A stretch of 64,000 nt of DNA from Gammaproteobacteria bacterium (GTDB taxonomy: Bacteria; Pseudomonadota; Gammaproteobacteria; Steroidobacterales; Steroidobacteraceae), in NCBI GenBank assembly GCA_027315105.1, contig DAHUYP010000012.1:1-64000 (forward strand), in the 5' to 3' direction. Made by a program: the position numbers and the translations under genes. Of this stretch, positions 18,912-28,093 are shown in pieces (position 1 is the stretch's first letter; each line of letters starts with the position of its first letter). A model generated the notes under the pieces. The model made no database searches, was not told the DNA's origin, and saw nothing but the letters and a program-made list of their open reading frames with translations.

Positions 18912-20014
18912 CAGCCTCCGGCCCCGGCCGCATCGGGCTGTTTGAACCGCGCGCTCTTGGCGACCAGACGCCGCATCAGATCGTTCCAGGACTCGGTGAA
19001 CGCTCGCGCCCCGTCGCGCTGCAGCTCGACAGCGAGCGCCGCATCGTCCACGCCGGCCCGCGAATATTGCGCCATCAGGTCCTCGGCATCGCCGCCGTCG
19101 GCCGGCAATGCGGCCGGCACGCGGCCGTGATCGGCGAACGCGAGCAGCGTGGGCTCCGGCATCGTGTTGATCGTCTCCGGCGCCGCCAGCGCCTCGACGT
19201 ACAGGGTATCCGGAGCGGCCGGATCCTTGGTGCCGGTGCTGGCCCAGAGCAGTCGCTGCGGCTGTGCGCCGGCGGCCGCGAGCTTGCGCCACCTCGGCGA
19301 CGCCAGCAGTTCGCGGTAGGCGCGGTAGGTGCGCTTGGCGATCGCGATACCCAGACCATTGCGCAGCGCCTGCGGCACCTTGTCCTTCACGGCCCCATCC
19401 CAGCGGCTGATGAAGAGCGATGCCACGGATCCGACCCTGGCATCCAGCCCGGCGGCCAGGCGCCGCTCGATGCCGCGCAGATACGCTCCGGCCGCGGCCA
19501 GGTAGTGCTCGCGCGAGAACAGCAGCGTCACGTTCACCGGCACACCGGCAAAGATGGTCTGCTCGATGGCGGCGATGCCGGCCGCCGTGCCCGGGATCTT
19601 GATGAACAGGTTGGGGCGCTGCGCGCGCCGATGCAGCTCCAGCGCCGCCTTGCAGGTGCCCGCGACATCGTCCGCCAGCAGCGGCGACACCTCCAGCGAT
19701 ACCCAGCCGTCGAGCCCGCCGCTGGCATCGTACGCGGGCCGAAACTGATCCGCGGCCTGCGTCAGATCCTCCAGCGCCAGTTCGAAGAACAACTGCTCGA
19801 CCGATCCGCCGGCCATCGCCTTCTGGTGGATGGCATCGTCATAGAAGCCGGTGTCCTTGATCGCCTTGTCGAAGATCGTGGGGTTCGAGGTCAAACCCGA
19901 TACCGACAACTCGCGGATGTAGCGGCGTAGCGTGCCACTGGTCAGGAGCCCGCGGGTGATGTTGTCGAGCCATAGACTCTGACCCAGATCGTGCAGCTGT
20001 TGCGTCGCCTTCAT
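18911..20014 (-). CDS. tal: Transaldolase (long form)
   Basis: Pentose-phosphate enzyme of 367 residues, the length of the cyanobacterial/actinobacterial type rather than the 317-residue E. coli TalB. SGLTSNPTIFDKAI starts the barrel, the Schiff-base Lys is in PNLFIKIPGT, and LLWASTGTKDP and YVEALAAPETINTMPE follow. ATG 20014 has a near-perfect AGGAGGA at ideal spacing, which decides the start. Operon with the ROK kinase. A 267-base gap separates it from the PEP synthase stop upstream; I see no gene in it. Confidence 0.93.
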   Translation of the reverse strand: MKATQQLHDLGQSLWLDNITRGLLTSGTLRRYIRELSVSGLTSNPTIFDKAIKDTGFYDDAIHQKAMAGGSVEQLFFELALEDLTQAADQFRPAYDASGGLDGWVSLEVSPLLADDVAGTCKAALELHRRAQRPNLFIKIPGTAAGIAAIEQTIFAGVPVNVTLLFSREHYLAAAGAYLRGIERRLAAGLDARVGSVASLFISRWDGAVKDKVPQALRNGLGIAIAKRTYRAYRELLASPRWRKLAAAGAQPQRLLWASTGTKDPAAPDTLYVEALAAPETINTMPEPTLLAFADHGRVPAALPADGGDAEDLMAQYSRAGVDDAALAVELQRDGARAFTESWNDLMRRLVAKSARFKQPDAAGAGG

Positions 20015-20281
20015 CGATTCCTCCTGGATGCATGTGGTTCGATTAGGCCACATATCGGATCGATAGGCACGTCGGCGCGGCGGCCGCCTGCCTGCCGCCG
20101 CACGGCCTCGCGACGCTGTAGTCCGCCTCCGACATCCGCTCGGGCGATTCGACGCCGCACGGCGCACCGCAAGCGCTGCGCAGGTCCGCAGCAGCGGCTG
20201 CGCCCGAGCGACGTTCGGTGGTGACGGGCCCGGAGTCAGGTCGTGCCGATGGGTGGCGAAGGCGTCGCGGCGGCGCCGGGC

Positions 20282-22654
20282 TCACCGGGCGAGTTGCGCC
20301 AGCTTCAGCCAGGTCTCCACGACCGTGTCGGGGTTCAGCGAAATGGATTCGATGCCCTGGTCTACCAGCCATTGCGCGAGATCGGCATGGTCGGAAGGCC
20401 CCTGGCCGCAGATGCCGACGTACTTGCCGGCCTTGCGGCACGCCTGAATGGCCAGCGACATCATGATCTTGACTGCCGGATCGCGTTCATCGAACAGATG
20501 GGCGATGACGCCCGAGTCCCTGTCGAGCCCCAACGTCAGCTGCGTCATGTCGTTCGACCCGATCGACATGCCGTCGAAGTATTCCAGGTACTCGCTCGCC
20601 AGCACGGCGTTGGTCGGCAATTCGCACATCATGATCAGCTGCACGCCGCCCGGACCGCGGCGCAGTCCGTTGTCGGCAAGCAGTGCCGATACGCGGCGCG
20701 CTTCCTCCAGTGTGCGCACGAACGGCACCATGATCTGCACGTTGCCGAGCCCCATCTGCTCGCGCACGCGTCTGAGCGCGCGGCACTCGAGCTCGAAACA
20801 GGCGCGAAAGCTCGGATCGATGAAGCGCGCGGCGCCGCGGAAGCCGAGCATCGGATTCTCCTCGTGCGCCTCGTAGCGGGCACCGCCGATCAGATTCGCG
20901 TATTCATTCGACTTGAAATCCGACAGCCGCACGATCACCGGCTCGGGCGCGAACGCGCAGGCGATCGTCGCCACCCCTTCCGCCAACCGGCCGACGAAGA
21001 AATCCACCGGGTCGGCCTCGGCCCCGATGTGTTGCCGGATCGCGGCCTGCAGATCGCCCGGCAGCGAGGCGAACTCGAGCAGCGCGCGCGGATGGATGCC
21101 GATGGTGCGATTGATGATGAACTCCAGCCGCGCCAGACCGACCCCGCGATGGGGAATACCTGCAAAATCGAAGGCCCGATCCGGATTGGCGACGTTCATC
21201 ATGATCTTCACCGGCACGGGCGGCATCGACTCCAGCCGGATCACCTGCTGCTCGAACTCCAGCCTGCCCCGGTAGACGTTGCCGGTATCCCCTTCGGCGC
21301 AGGAGACCGTCACCAGCTCCCCGGTGGAGATCCTGTGCGTGGCATCGCCGCACCCGACCACCGCCGGGATGCCCAATTCGCGCGCGATGATGGCCGCGTG
21401 GCAGGTGCGCCCGCCGCGGTTGGTGACGATCGCCGAGGCGCGCTGCATGACCGGTTCCCAGTCCGGGTCGGTCATGTCGGCCACCAGTACGTCGCCCGCC
21501 TGCACCTGGGCCATCTCGTTCACCGCGCCCACCACGCGCGCCGGTCCCGCACCGATGCGCGCGCCGATGGCCCGGCCGGTCACGATGACCTGCGAGCGCG
21601 TCTTCAGACTGAAGCGCTGCATGTCCTTGCCGCTGCGGCTCTGGACGGTTTCCGGCCGCGCCTGCAGGATATAGATCTCGCCGCTCGCGCCGTCGCGGCC
21701 CCATTCGATGTCCATGGGCCGGCCATAATGCTGCTCGATGATCAGGGCCTGGCGCGCGAGCGTGAGCACGTCGGCGTCGCTGATGCAGTAGCGCGCGCGA
21801 TCCGGCGCGGCCACGGCGACCGTGTGCACCCGGTGCTCGGCCTGCGCGCCCTCCGCGTAGATCATCTTGCTGGCCTTGCTGCCCAGACGCCGTCGTACGA
21901 TCGGCAGCAGCCCGGCGCGCAGCGCCGGCTTGTAGACATAGAACTCATCCGGATTGACCGCGCCTTGAACGACCGTTTCGCCCAGACCATAGGAGGCGGT
22001 GATGAAGACCACGTCGCGGAACCCGGATTCGGTATCGAGCGTGAACATGACGCCGCTCGAACCGAGGTCGCTGCGTACCATGAGCTGGATGCCGGCCGAC
22101 AGGGCGACCTGCGCGTGCGCAAACCCCTGGTGGACCCGATAGGCGATCGCACGATCGTTGAACAGCGACGCAAATACCCGATGGGTCGCACGCAGCAGCC
22201 CGGCCTTGCCGCGCACGTTCAGGAAAGTCTCCTGCTGCCCGGCGAACGAGGCGTCGGGCAGATCCTCCGCCGTGGCGGAGGATCGCACCGCGACCGCTAT
22301 GCCCTCGCCCCCGAGCTGCTCCCAGGCCGCGACCAGCGCCTGCTCCAGGCGCACCGGAAAGGGCGTCGACAGGATCCAGTTGCGGATCTGCTCCCCGGCC
22401 CGGGCCAGCTGCGCGACGTCCTCCACGTTCAGGCGCGCCAGCTCGGCCTCGATGCGCCGTGCCAGGCCGTCCCCGGCAAGAAACTCGCGATAGGCGGACG
22501 CGGTGGTGGCAAAACCGGCCGGAACACGCACCCCAAGAGGGGTGAGGTGAGCGATCATTTCACCCAATGAGGCATTCTTCCCGCCGACGCGCTCGACATC
22601 CTGCATGCCGAGTGCGGTAAATGGCACGACGTAGGAGCTCAATCGGGTCTCCAT
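20282..22654 (-). CDS. ppsA: Phosphoenolpyruvate synthase
   Basis: Gluconeogenic enzyme converting pyruvate, ATP and water to PEP, AMP and phosphate. 790 residues (E. coli 792). The ATP-grasp domain starts [10 protein letters not shown] and has [20 protein letters not shown]; the phosphohistidine is in [15 protein letters not shown]; the PEP-binding barrel contains [11 protein letters not shown] and the terminal ICGQGPSDH with the catalytic Cys. METR at 22654 is the preferred start; ATGs at 22705/22708 would add 17-18 residues. Divergent from its regulator (79 bases between starts). Confidence 0.94.
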   Translation of the reverse strand: METRLSSYVVPFTALGMQDVERVGGKNASLGEMIAHLTPLGVRVPAGFATTASAYREFLAGDGLARRIEAELARLNVEDVAQLARAGEQIRNWILSTPFPVRLEQALVAAWEQLGGEGIAVAVRSSATAEDLPDASFAGQQETFLNVRGKAGLLRATHRVFASLFNDRAIAYRVHQGFAHAQVALSAGIQLMVRSDLGSSGVMFTLDTESGFRDVVFITASYGLGETVVQGAVNPDEFYVYKPALRAGLLPIVRRRLGSKASKMIYAEGAQAEHRVHTVAVAAPDRARYCISDADVLTLARQALIIEQHYGRPMDIEWGRDGASGEIYILQARPETVQSRSGKDMQRFSLKTRSQVIVTGRAIGARIGAGPARVVGAVNEMAQVQAGDVLVADMTDPDWEPVMQRASAIVTNRGGRTCHAAIIARELGIPAVVGCGDATHRISTGELVTVSCAEGDTGNVYRGRLEFEQQVIRLESMPPVPVKIMMNVANPDRAFDFAGIPHRGVGLARLEFIINRTIGIHPRALLEFASLPGDLQAAIRQHIGAEADPVDFFVGRLAEGVATIACAFAPEPVIVRLSDFKSNEYANLIGGARYEAHEENPMLGFRGAARFIDPSFRACFELECRALRRVREQMGLGNVQIMVPFVRTLEEARRVSALLADNGLRRGPGGVQLIMMCELPTNAVLASEYLEYFDGMSIGSNDMTQLTLGLDRDSGVIAHLFDERDPAVKIMMSLAIQACRKAGKYVGICGQGPSDHADLAQWLVDQGIESISLNPDTVVETWLKLAQLAR

Positions 22655-22733
22655 CCCGGCGGCGGCTTGCCGGTGGCCGGCGTTCGGTGAAACACTAGCA
22701 ATCATCAACCGGAACGGCGGCTGGAGGCAATAC

Positions 22734-23573
22734 GTGACCAGGAACGATTCGGCCGCCAGAACCGTGTTCTTCGTCTCGGATCATTCGGGCGTGACGGCCG
22801 AGACCATGGGCCACAGCCTGCTGAGTCAATTCGAGGGGATCTCGTTCAGATCGGTGACGCTGCCGTTCATCAGCACGCCGGAACGGGCGCAGGAGGCGCT
22901 GCAGAGAATCAACGCCACGGCGAGTGCCGAGGGCACCCCGCCGGTCATCTTCAGCACGCTGGTGCGCGATGCCGAACGCGCGATCGTCAAGCGTGCGAAC
23001 GGGCTGTTCCTGGACTTCTTCGACGCTTTCCTGGCGCCGCTGGAATCGGAGCTCGGGCAAAAGAGCTCCCATGCGCTCGGCCGCGCCCATGGCATGATCG
23101 ACATGGCGGGATACATGACCCGCATCGATGCCACGAACTTTGCCTTGGCGAACGACGACGGCGGCCACAATCGCGAATACGATCGCGCGGATGTGGTGTT
23201 GATCGGCGTATCGCGCTCCGGCAAGACGCCGACCTGCCTCTACCTGGCGCTGCAATACGGCACCTACGCCGCGAATTACCCGCTGATCGAGGAAGACCTG
23301 GAGCGCGCAGAGCTGCCTCCGGCCCTGCGCGCGCACACGCGCAAGCTGTTCGGATTGACCATCGAGCCCGATCGCCTGACGCAGATTCGCACGGTTCGTC
23401 GCCCGGACAGCCGCTACGCCTCGGCACGGCAAGTGCAATATGAGCTGCAGGCGGCCGAGCAGCTGTATGCGCGCTTCGGCATCCCGCACGTCGATACCAC
23501 CCACTGTTCGGTCGAGGAGATCTCCAGCCGTATCCTGCAGATGACCGGCATCCCGCGCCGGCTGCGGCCGTAG
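22734..23573 (+). CDS. ppsR: PEP synthase regulatory kinase/phosphorylase (DUF299)
   Basis: Bifunctional ADP-dependent kinase and Pi-dependent phosphorylase that switches PEP synthase off and on by phosphorylating the Thr beside the catalytic His (here Thr in GGRTCH). 279 residues. The P-loop [15 protein letters not shown] is near residues 160-170, and [14 protein letters not shown] begins the protein. Start is GTG 22734, supported by GGAGG ten bases upstream. Divergently paired with ppsA, the usual arrangement. Confidence 0.94.
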   Translation: MTRNDSAARTVFFVSDHSGVTAETMGHSLLSQFEGISFRSVTLPFISTPERAQEALQRINATASAEGTPPVIFSTLVRDAERAIVKRANGLFLDFFDAFLAPLESELGQKSSHALGRAHGMIDMAGYMTRIDATNFALANDDGGHNREYDRADVVLIGVSRSGKTPTCLYLALQYGTYAANYPLIEEDLERAELPPALRAHTRKLFGLTIEPDRLTQIRTVRRPDSRYASARQVQYELQAAEQLYARFGIPHVDTTHCSVEEISSRILQMTGIPRRLRP

Positions 23574-23889
23574 CGAGCGGGCGGCGCCGCCAGCGGCGCT
23601 GAGCGCGGTCCGCGCATCGGCTCGCCGTTCATGATCATTTTGTGACCATGGCGCGCAAGGGCATGATTTCAGCGCCGATCCAGCCTGAGCTATGGGTTTT
23701 GCACAGAATTATCCACAGTTTTTGTGGATAACTGCGCGCACGCCGAGCGACGGCCGAATTCGGGCATCGGCTCATGGTCCGCCGGCACCCGCGGGGGCGT
23801 CGAGCCGCGCCGCGCGCCACGGCAAATCAAGCTGGTGTATCGTGCGGGGCGGTCGCAAGGTGGATGCCGGTCAGGTGGCGGCGCTAAAG
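23574..23889. other. Intergenic region with inverted DnaA boxes
   Basis: About 316 bases between ppsR and the carbonic anhydrase gene. It starts with a GC-rich hairpin (GCGCCGC-CA-GCGGCGC, about 23583-23600) without a T-run. Its middle is distinctly AT-rich for this genome and holds the two DnaA boxes listed separately. I see no gene in it. Confidence 0.6.
23709..23731. promoter_or_regulatory. Inverted pair of perfect DnaA boxes
   Basis: TTATCCACA at 23709-23717 and TGTGGATAA at 23723-23731 match the consensus exactly and face each other across five bases, in a locally AT-rich patch. DnaA binding is expected from consensus. No dnaA, dnaN, gyrB, rnpA or gid genes lie nearby, so this is not obviously the origin. 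Confidence 0.72.
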
Positions 23890-24534
23890 ATGGAGAAACT
23901 GCTCGCGGGTTATCGGCGCTTTCGCGCCAGCGGCTGGCCCGGTCAACGGCGGCTATTCGAATCACTGGCCAGCGACGGGCAGCGCCCGCAGGCGCTGGTG
24001 GTCGGATGCGTGGACAGCCGGGTGGATCCGGGCGTGATCTTCGATGCTGCCCCCGGACAGATGCTCACGGTGCGCAACGTCGCCAACCTGGTACCGCCGT
24101 ATGCGCCCGACGTGGCCTATCACGGCACCAGCGCCGCACTCGAGTTCGGCGTCAGGGTGCTGGGAGTGTCGCATCTGGTCGTGCTGGGCCATGGCTTGTG
24201 CGGCGGCGTGCGCGCTCTGCTCGAGGGGGCACCGGAGAATGCCCGCGATTTCGTCGGCCCGTGGATGTCGATGGCCGAGAGCGCGCGCGTGCGCGCCATG
24301 CGCTGCGCTGCCCAGAGCGAGCGCCAGCAACTGGCCGAGCAGGAGGTCATCAAGATCTCGCTCGCGAACCTGATGACCTTTCCGTGGATCGCCGAATCGG
24401 TCGCTGCCGGCACGCTCGCGCTGCACGGCACCTGGTTCTGCATTGGCACCGGCACGCTGGCGATCCTGCAGCCGGACGGATCGTTCGTGCCGACTCTGCC
24501 GGACGGCGAGCCCGATCGCGCCCCGCCCCGCTAG
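23890..24534 (+). CDS. can: Beta-class carbonic anhydrase
   Basis: Zinc enzyme for CO2/bicarbonate interconversion. 214 residues from ATG 23890. The zinc ligands are visible: Cys and the Asp/Arg dyad in GCVDSRVDP, and His/Cys in VLGHGLCGGV. The N-terminal MEKLLAGYRRFR helix is typical. The frame is open upstream to 23692 but that part overlaps the DnaA boxes and looks non-coding. Monocistronic by position; convergent with the kinase gene downstream. Confidence 0.92.
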   Translation: MEKLLAGYRRFRASGWPGQRRLFESLASDGQRPQALVVGCVDSRVDPGVIFDAAPGQMLTVRNVANLVPPYAPDVAYHGTSAALEFGVRVLGVSHLVVLGHGLCGGVRALLEGAPENARDFVGPWMSMAESARVRAMRCAAQSERQQLAEQEVIKISLANLMTFPWIAESVAAGTLALHGTWFCIGTGTLAILQPDGSFVPTLPDGEPDRAPPR

Positions 24535-24749
24535 CGCACGCGCGGTCGATGGCGGCCGGCATCGAGCCGTAGCGGGCGGCGGCGATCCGACTGCCCCGTG
24601 ACCGGCAGCGGCGTACTCGGCAGCACGCCGGCCTTGCCCTGCTCGAGCAGAGCCGCGTATTCGGGGAACAGCGCCTGGCCCGCCTGCAGCAGCTTGGCGG
24701 CGACCGCCGGCCTATTGTGCAGCCGCGGGCGCGGCCGGCGCCCGATCAT
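24531..24749 (-). other. Possible frame-shifted C-terminal continuation of the Ser/Thr kinase
   Basis: A 72-codon frame overlaps the 3' end of the kinase gene by 38 bases in another frame. Its middle reads VAAKLLQAGQALFPEYAALL followed by EQGKAGVLPSTPLPV, which resembles the TPR-like repeats of the kinase C-terminus (for example DELLQTGLQVAPDDPALL). It may be the natural end of that protein, displaced by one frameshift near 24715-24745, or a chance frame. No separate ribosome-binding site is convincing. Confidence 0.4.
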
Positions 24750-27057
24750 CCAGCGCCCGCGCCGCCTGCATCACTGCGGCATTGGCGTCCGCCGTGATCT
24801 GCTCCGGCAGCAATTCGCCCACATCGAGCAGCAATTGCCGTGCGCCCGCGATATCCCGCTTGCCGAGCAAGCCTTGCACGCGCTCCTGAACCGCCGCCTG
24901 CAGGTTGCCCTGCAGACCTGCCAGCAGCGGATCGGCCGGCGCCAGGCTTGCCAGCGCGCTGAAATCGTCGCGCTTGGCGAGCACTTGATCCAGCAGATCG
25001 GGCGCCGCCGGACTGATCGAACCCAGCCGCTGTTCGAGTTCCGCCACCCGCCGTGCGTTGGCCGCGCGTTGCAGCTCGGCATCCGCGGCCCTCTTTGCCT
25101 GCAGCAGCGCTGGGTCGTCGGGCGCAACCTGCAGCCCGGTCTGCAGCAGCTCATCGGCCAGCCCGGCCTGGCCGGCGTCACCAGCATTTTTCGCCGCCGC
25201 CAGATAGGCGGCCGCGATGCGCGGATCGGTCAAGGCAGCCTGCGAGGCATCGAGGCGGCGGATGCGGCCGAGTACCGATGCGAGATCGTCGACCCCCTGC
25301 GAGGGGACCAATATCCCGTTCGCCAGCGCCGCATCGCGTTTGCCCAGCTCCTGCGTCAGCGCCGCGCGCGCGGTCTGTTCCAATGCCGCCGCCTTGTCGG
25401 CCACGACCTTCGAGTCGGGCAGCAGGCTGCGAAGCTCGCTCAGCTCGGTGCGGGCGCGGGCGAAGTCACAGGTCGGGGCCGCCGATGCGGCGGCGATATC
25501 GGCGTCGTAGTGATCAATCACCTGCAGGCGCGCGGCCTCGTTCGCCAGGGCGCGCTGGCGCAAAACGGGGCTCGCGGCACGCAGGTCGGCCAGCGCGCGA
25601 TCGAACTGCACCGGGTCCGCGGCCAGCAGCGCCTGCGCCAAGCGTCCGGCTTGCCGCCCGGACCATAGGTACGGCGCCGCAAGGCCCGCCCCCGCGGCGA
25701 TCAGGATCAACGCGGCCGTCGCGGGCCACCAGCTTCGGCCGCGCCGGGTGCCGAATACGGCGTCGATGAACGCCTGCACGCCGGCGCTGCGCTCGGCGCG
25801 CTGAAAGGCCAGGCCCTGGCGCAGACCCTGCCATTGCGAGCGCGACAGCTGCTTCGGCACCGCCGGGCGCAAGCCGGCGTCGCGCGCCTTCAGGGCGTCG
25901 ATGCGATTGAACGGATGGCGCCCGGTCAGCAGCTCATAGGTGACGCATGCCAGCGCATAGATATCATCGCGCGGATCGGGCGCCTCGCCGTTGAGCATTT
26001 CCGAGCTCGCGTACGGCGGCGAGAACGCCGCGAGCCGCGCGCCATCGAACAGCGTCTTCTCGCCTTTGACATTCAGCGACTGGATGGCGCGTCCGACCCC
26101 GAAATCCAGCACCTTGATCTGCCCGGCATCGGTAATGAACGCGTTGCTCGGCTTGAAATCGGCGTGCACGATGCCCTGCTCGTGCGCGTTGCTCAGTGCG
26201 GCTCCCACGGCGCTGACGATCTCGCGCACCCGAGGCAGCGGTAGGCCGTAAGCGGCGTCGCTGCGCAGTAGCTGATCGAGCGATCGCCCCGTCAACAGCT
26301 CCATCACCATGTAGACGTTGCCGCGGTCGTGATCGAAATCGAACACGGTCACGATGCTCGGATGCGCCAGCTGCTGCGCCTTGCGCGCCTCGCGCTGCAA
26401 CGAGCGCACCGCGAGCGGGTGGCGCTTGAATTCCTCGTTCAGCACCTTGATCGCGACGTAGCGGCTGCGGTCCTTGAATTCGGCGGACGTCCGATCGAGC
26501 GCCTTGTAGACCACGCCCATGCCGCCGCGGCCCAGCTCCTCGAGCAGCTCGAATCGCTTCTTGAGCAGCGAACCGATCACCAGCGGCGCTGCCGGCTCCG
26601 TGAATCGCTCCGGGGCATCCCATGTCGAGCTGCCGGTCGAATCCGTGCCAGTGGCCGTGCGCGGACCGATCGGGTCGGCGTAGATCGGTTCGTCGAATAC
26701 GATTGGCCGCGTATCGAGCGGCGATATGGCGCCGATCGCCATCTCGAGTCCCGCGGCTGCGGACGGCTCGAACCCCGCGGAGGGCGTCGGTCGGGCGGCC
26801 GGCAGTTGGACCGCCGCCGGCCGTGCGATCCGGGCGGCCGCCTGCCCGGTCACCGTGCCGATGTCGGCCAGGATGCTGGCTTCCAGCTCGGAGCTGATGA
26901 TCTGGCCCCGACCGAGTGCACGTACCAGGGCAACGCATGCCGAGACCAGGTGCGGTTCGCGCTCGATCGCCGTGCGCACCGAATCGTGCAGCTCGGATTC
27001 CGACAGCCGACCGGAGGCGAATGCCTCGAACCCATCTCTTAGCGCGGCAATGCTCAT
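24712..27057 (-). CDS. Membrane-anchored Ser/Thr protein kinase with TPR-like C-terminus
   Basis: Hanks-type kinase of 781 residues. An N-terminal region of about 160 residues (short helical segment, then low complexity) precedes the kinase domain at about 163-420: Gly loop GRGGMGVVYK, Lys in VAIKVL, catalytic loop HADFKPSN (Ala replaces the usual Arg of HRD), and DFG in LDFGVGR. One transmembrane helix follows near 440-462 (ATAALILIAAGAGLAAPYLW). The remaining 320 residues are Ala-rich helical repeats, probably periplasmic. The HAD variant indicates a kinase not controlled by activation-loop phosphorylation in the usual way. See the possible frameshift at its 3' end. Functional partners could be the PP2C/FHA pair at 38.8-40.4 kb (inference). 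Confidence 0.9.
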   Translation of the reverse strand: MSIAALRDGFEAFASGRLSESELHDSVRTAIEREPHLVSACVALVRALGRGQIISSELEASILADIGTVTGQAAARIARPAAVQLPAARPTPSAGFEPSAAAGLEMAIGAISPLDTRPIVFDEPIYADPIGPRTATGTDSTGSSTWDAPERFTEPAAPLVIGSLLKKRFELLEELGRGGMGVVYKALDRTSAEFKDRSRYVAIKVLNEEFKRHPLAVRSLQREARKAQQLAHPSIVTVFDFDHDRGNVYMVMELLTGRSLDQLLRSDAAYGLPLPRVREIVSAVGAALSNAHEQGIVHADFKPSNAFITDAGQIKVLDFGVGRAIQSLNVKGEKTLFDGARLAAFSPPYASSEMLNGEAPDPRDDIYALACVTYELLTGRHPFNRIDALKARDAGLRPAVPKQLSRSQWQGLRQGLAFQRAERSAGVQAFIDAVFGTRRGRSWWPATAALILIAAGAGLAAPYLWSGRQAGRLAQALLAADPVQFDRALADLRAASPVLRQRALANEAARLQVIDHYDADIAAASAAPTCDFARARTELSELRSLLPDSKVVADKAAALEQTARAALTQELGKRDAALANGILVPSQGVDDLASVLGRIRRLDASQAALTDPRIAAAYLAAAKNAGDAGQAGLADELLQTGLQVAPDDPALLQAKRAADAELQRAANARRVAELEQRLGSISPAAPDLLDQVLAKRDDFSALASLAPADPLLAGLQGNLQAAVQERVQGLLGKRDIAGARQLLLDVGELLPEQITADANAAVMQAARALDDRAPAAPAAAQ

Positions 27058-27598
27058 CGTCGGTTGATCAAAGATTCGGTGACTGCGTACGCGGCCGTGT
27101 TCGCCGGCACACTGGTGCTGGCCTTCAGCCCAGCGATGCCATCCATTCCACGAGCGCGCGCGCCCGCTGCTGCGCCGGAGCCGCGGCGCAGGCGCACCGG
27201 CACGGCTCCCAGGCCGAGAATTTCACCGTCGCGCTGCCAGCCATACGTTGCATAGGGTCCAATGCCTTCCGATGACCGATTGTAATGCCAATGACCCACG
27301 GGTTCATGGCGCCCGGGCGCTCGTTGCCCTTTCCGCAGCCGGTGTCGTGCGCCGTTGCAGCGCCATGGCCGCCAGCTGGCCGCCACCTCCGGCCGCTGGA
27401 CCGCCGATGCACCGTTCGCGTACCTTTGACACGGGGCGCAGGCGCTGCACGGCGCGGCGGCCGGCGCGCAAGCTGAGGTCACGAGCGATCATCGGCGTAC
27501 CACGAAGGGCGGCGTGAGGGCGGCGTGAGGACGATGGCAGTGGCGGTCCACATCGTGTCGCGAATCGGCTGGCGAATGGCCCCACCTGCGCCGGCGCC
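27058..27598. other. 541-base divergent intergenic region
   Basis: Between the kinase start (minus) and the hydroxylase small subunit (plus). Open frames exist on both strands but none has a recognisable protein pattern, a good ribosome-binding site or consistent codon use. It contains a short tandem repeat near 27507. Presumably carries the two divergent promoters. Confidence 0.5.
27507..27528. repeat. Two tandem copies of an 11-base unit
   Basis: GGGCGGCGTGA is repeated exactly at 27507-27517 and 27518-27528, about 70 bases before the start of the iron-sulfur subunit gene. It could be a direct-repeat operator or chance in GC-rich DNA. Confidence 0.6.
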
Positions 27599-28093
27599 AT
27601 GATCACGCTGCTCGTGAACGGCCGCTCGGTCGAGGTCGACGACGACCCGGCGACTCCGCTGCTCTACGTGCTGCGCGGCACGCTCGCACTCAACGGTGCC
27701 AAGTTCGGCTGCGGCCTGGGCCAATGCGGTGCCTGCACGGTCATCGTGGACGATGCGCCGGTCTATTCGTGCCTGACGCCGATCGCCGCGCTGCACGGCC
27801 GCAGGATCACGACGGTCGAGGGCCTGGGCACGCAGCAGGACCCGGGTCCTCTGCAGCGGGCGTTCATCGCCGAGCAGGCGGCGCAGTGCGGCTACTGCAT
27901 CGCCGGCATGATGCTGCGCGCTCACGCGCTCCTCATGAGAGACCCGTCGCCGACCGAGTCCGCGATTCGCGGCGCCCTCGAGCCCGGTCTGTGCCGCTGC
28001 GGCACGCACCTGCGGATTCTGCGCGCGGTGCGCCGCGCGAGCCGGGAACTCGCCTCGGCGCGCTCCGGCGGCACCGCGGACACGCGCCCGTGA
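27599..28093 (+). CDS. [2Fe-2S] small subunit of a molybdenum hydroxylase (IorA-like)
   Basis: 164 residues of the xanthine oxidase-family iron-sulfur subunit. The plant-ferredoxin-type cluster is ligated by Cys in FGCGLGQCGACTV and a later Cys in YSCLTP; the second cluster by QCGYCIAGM and GLCRCGTH. It transfers electrons from the Moco subunit, which follows with a GTGA overlap. There is no FAD subunit next to it, as in isoquinoline 1-oxidoreductase and related two-subunit enzymes. No signal peptide; it would be exported bound to its Tat-tagged partner. Confidence 0.92.
   Translation: MITLLVNGRSVEVDDDPATPLLYVLRGTLALNGAKFGCGLGQCGACTVIVDDAPVYSCLTPIAALHGRRITTVEGLGTQQDPGPLQRAFIAEQAAQCGYCIAGMMLRAHALLMRDPSPTESAIRGALEPGLCRCGTHLRILRAVRRASRELASARSGGTADTRP

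Noticed and set aside
20243-22570. 775-codon plus-strand frame opposite ppsA
   Set aside because: Shadow of PEP synthase, whose active-site motifs are all on the minus strand.
23583-23600. GC hairpin after ppsR as a terminator
   Set aside because: Strong stem but no T-run follows.
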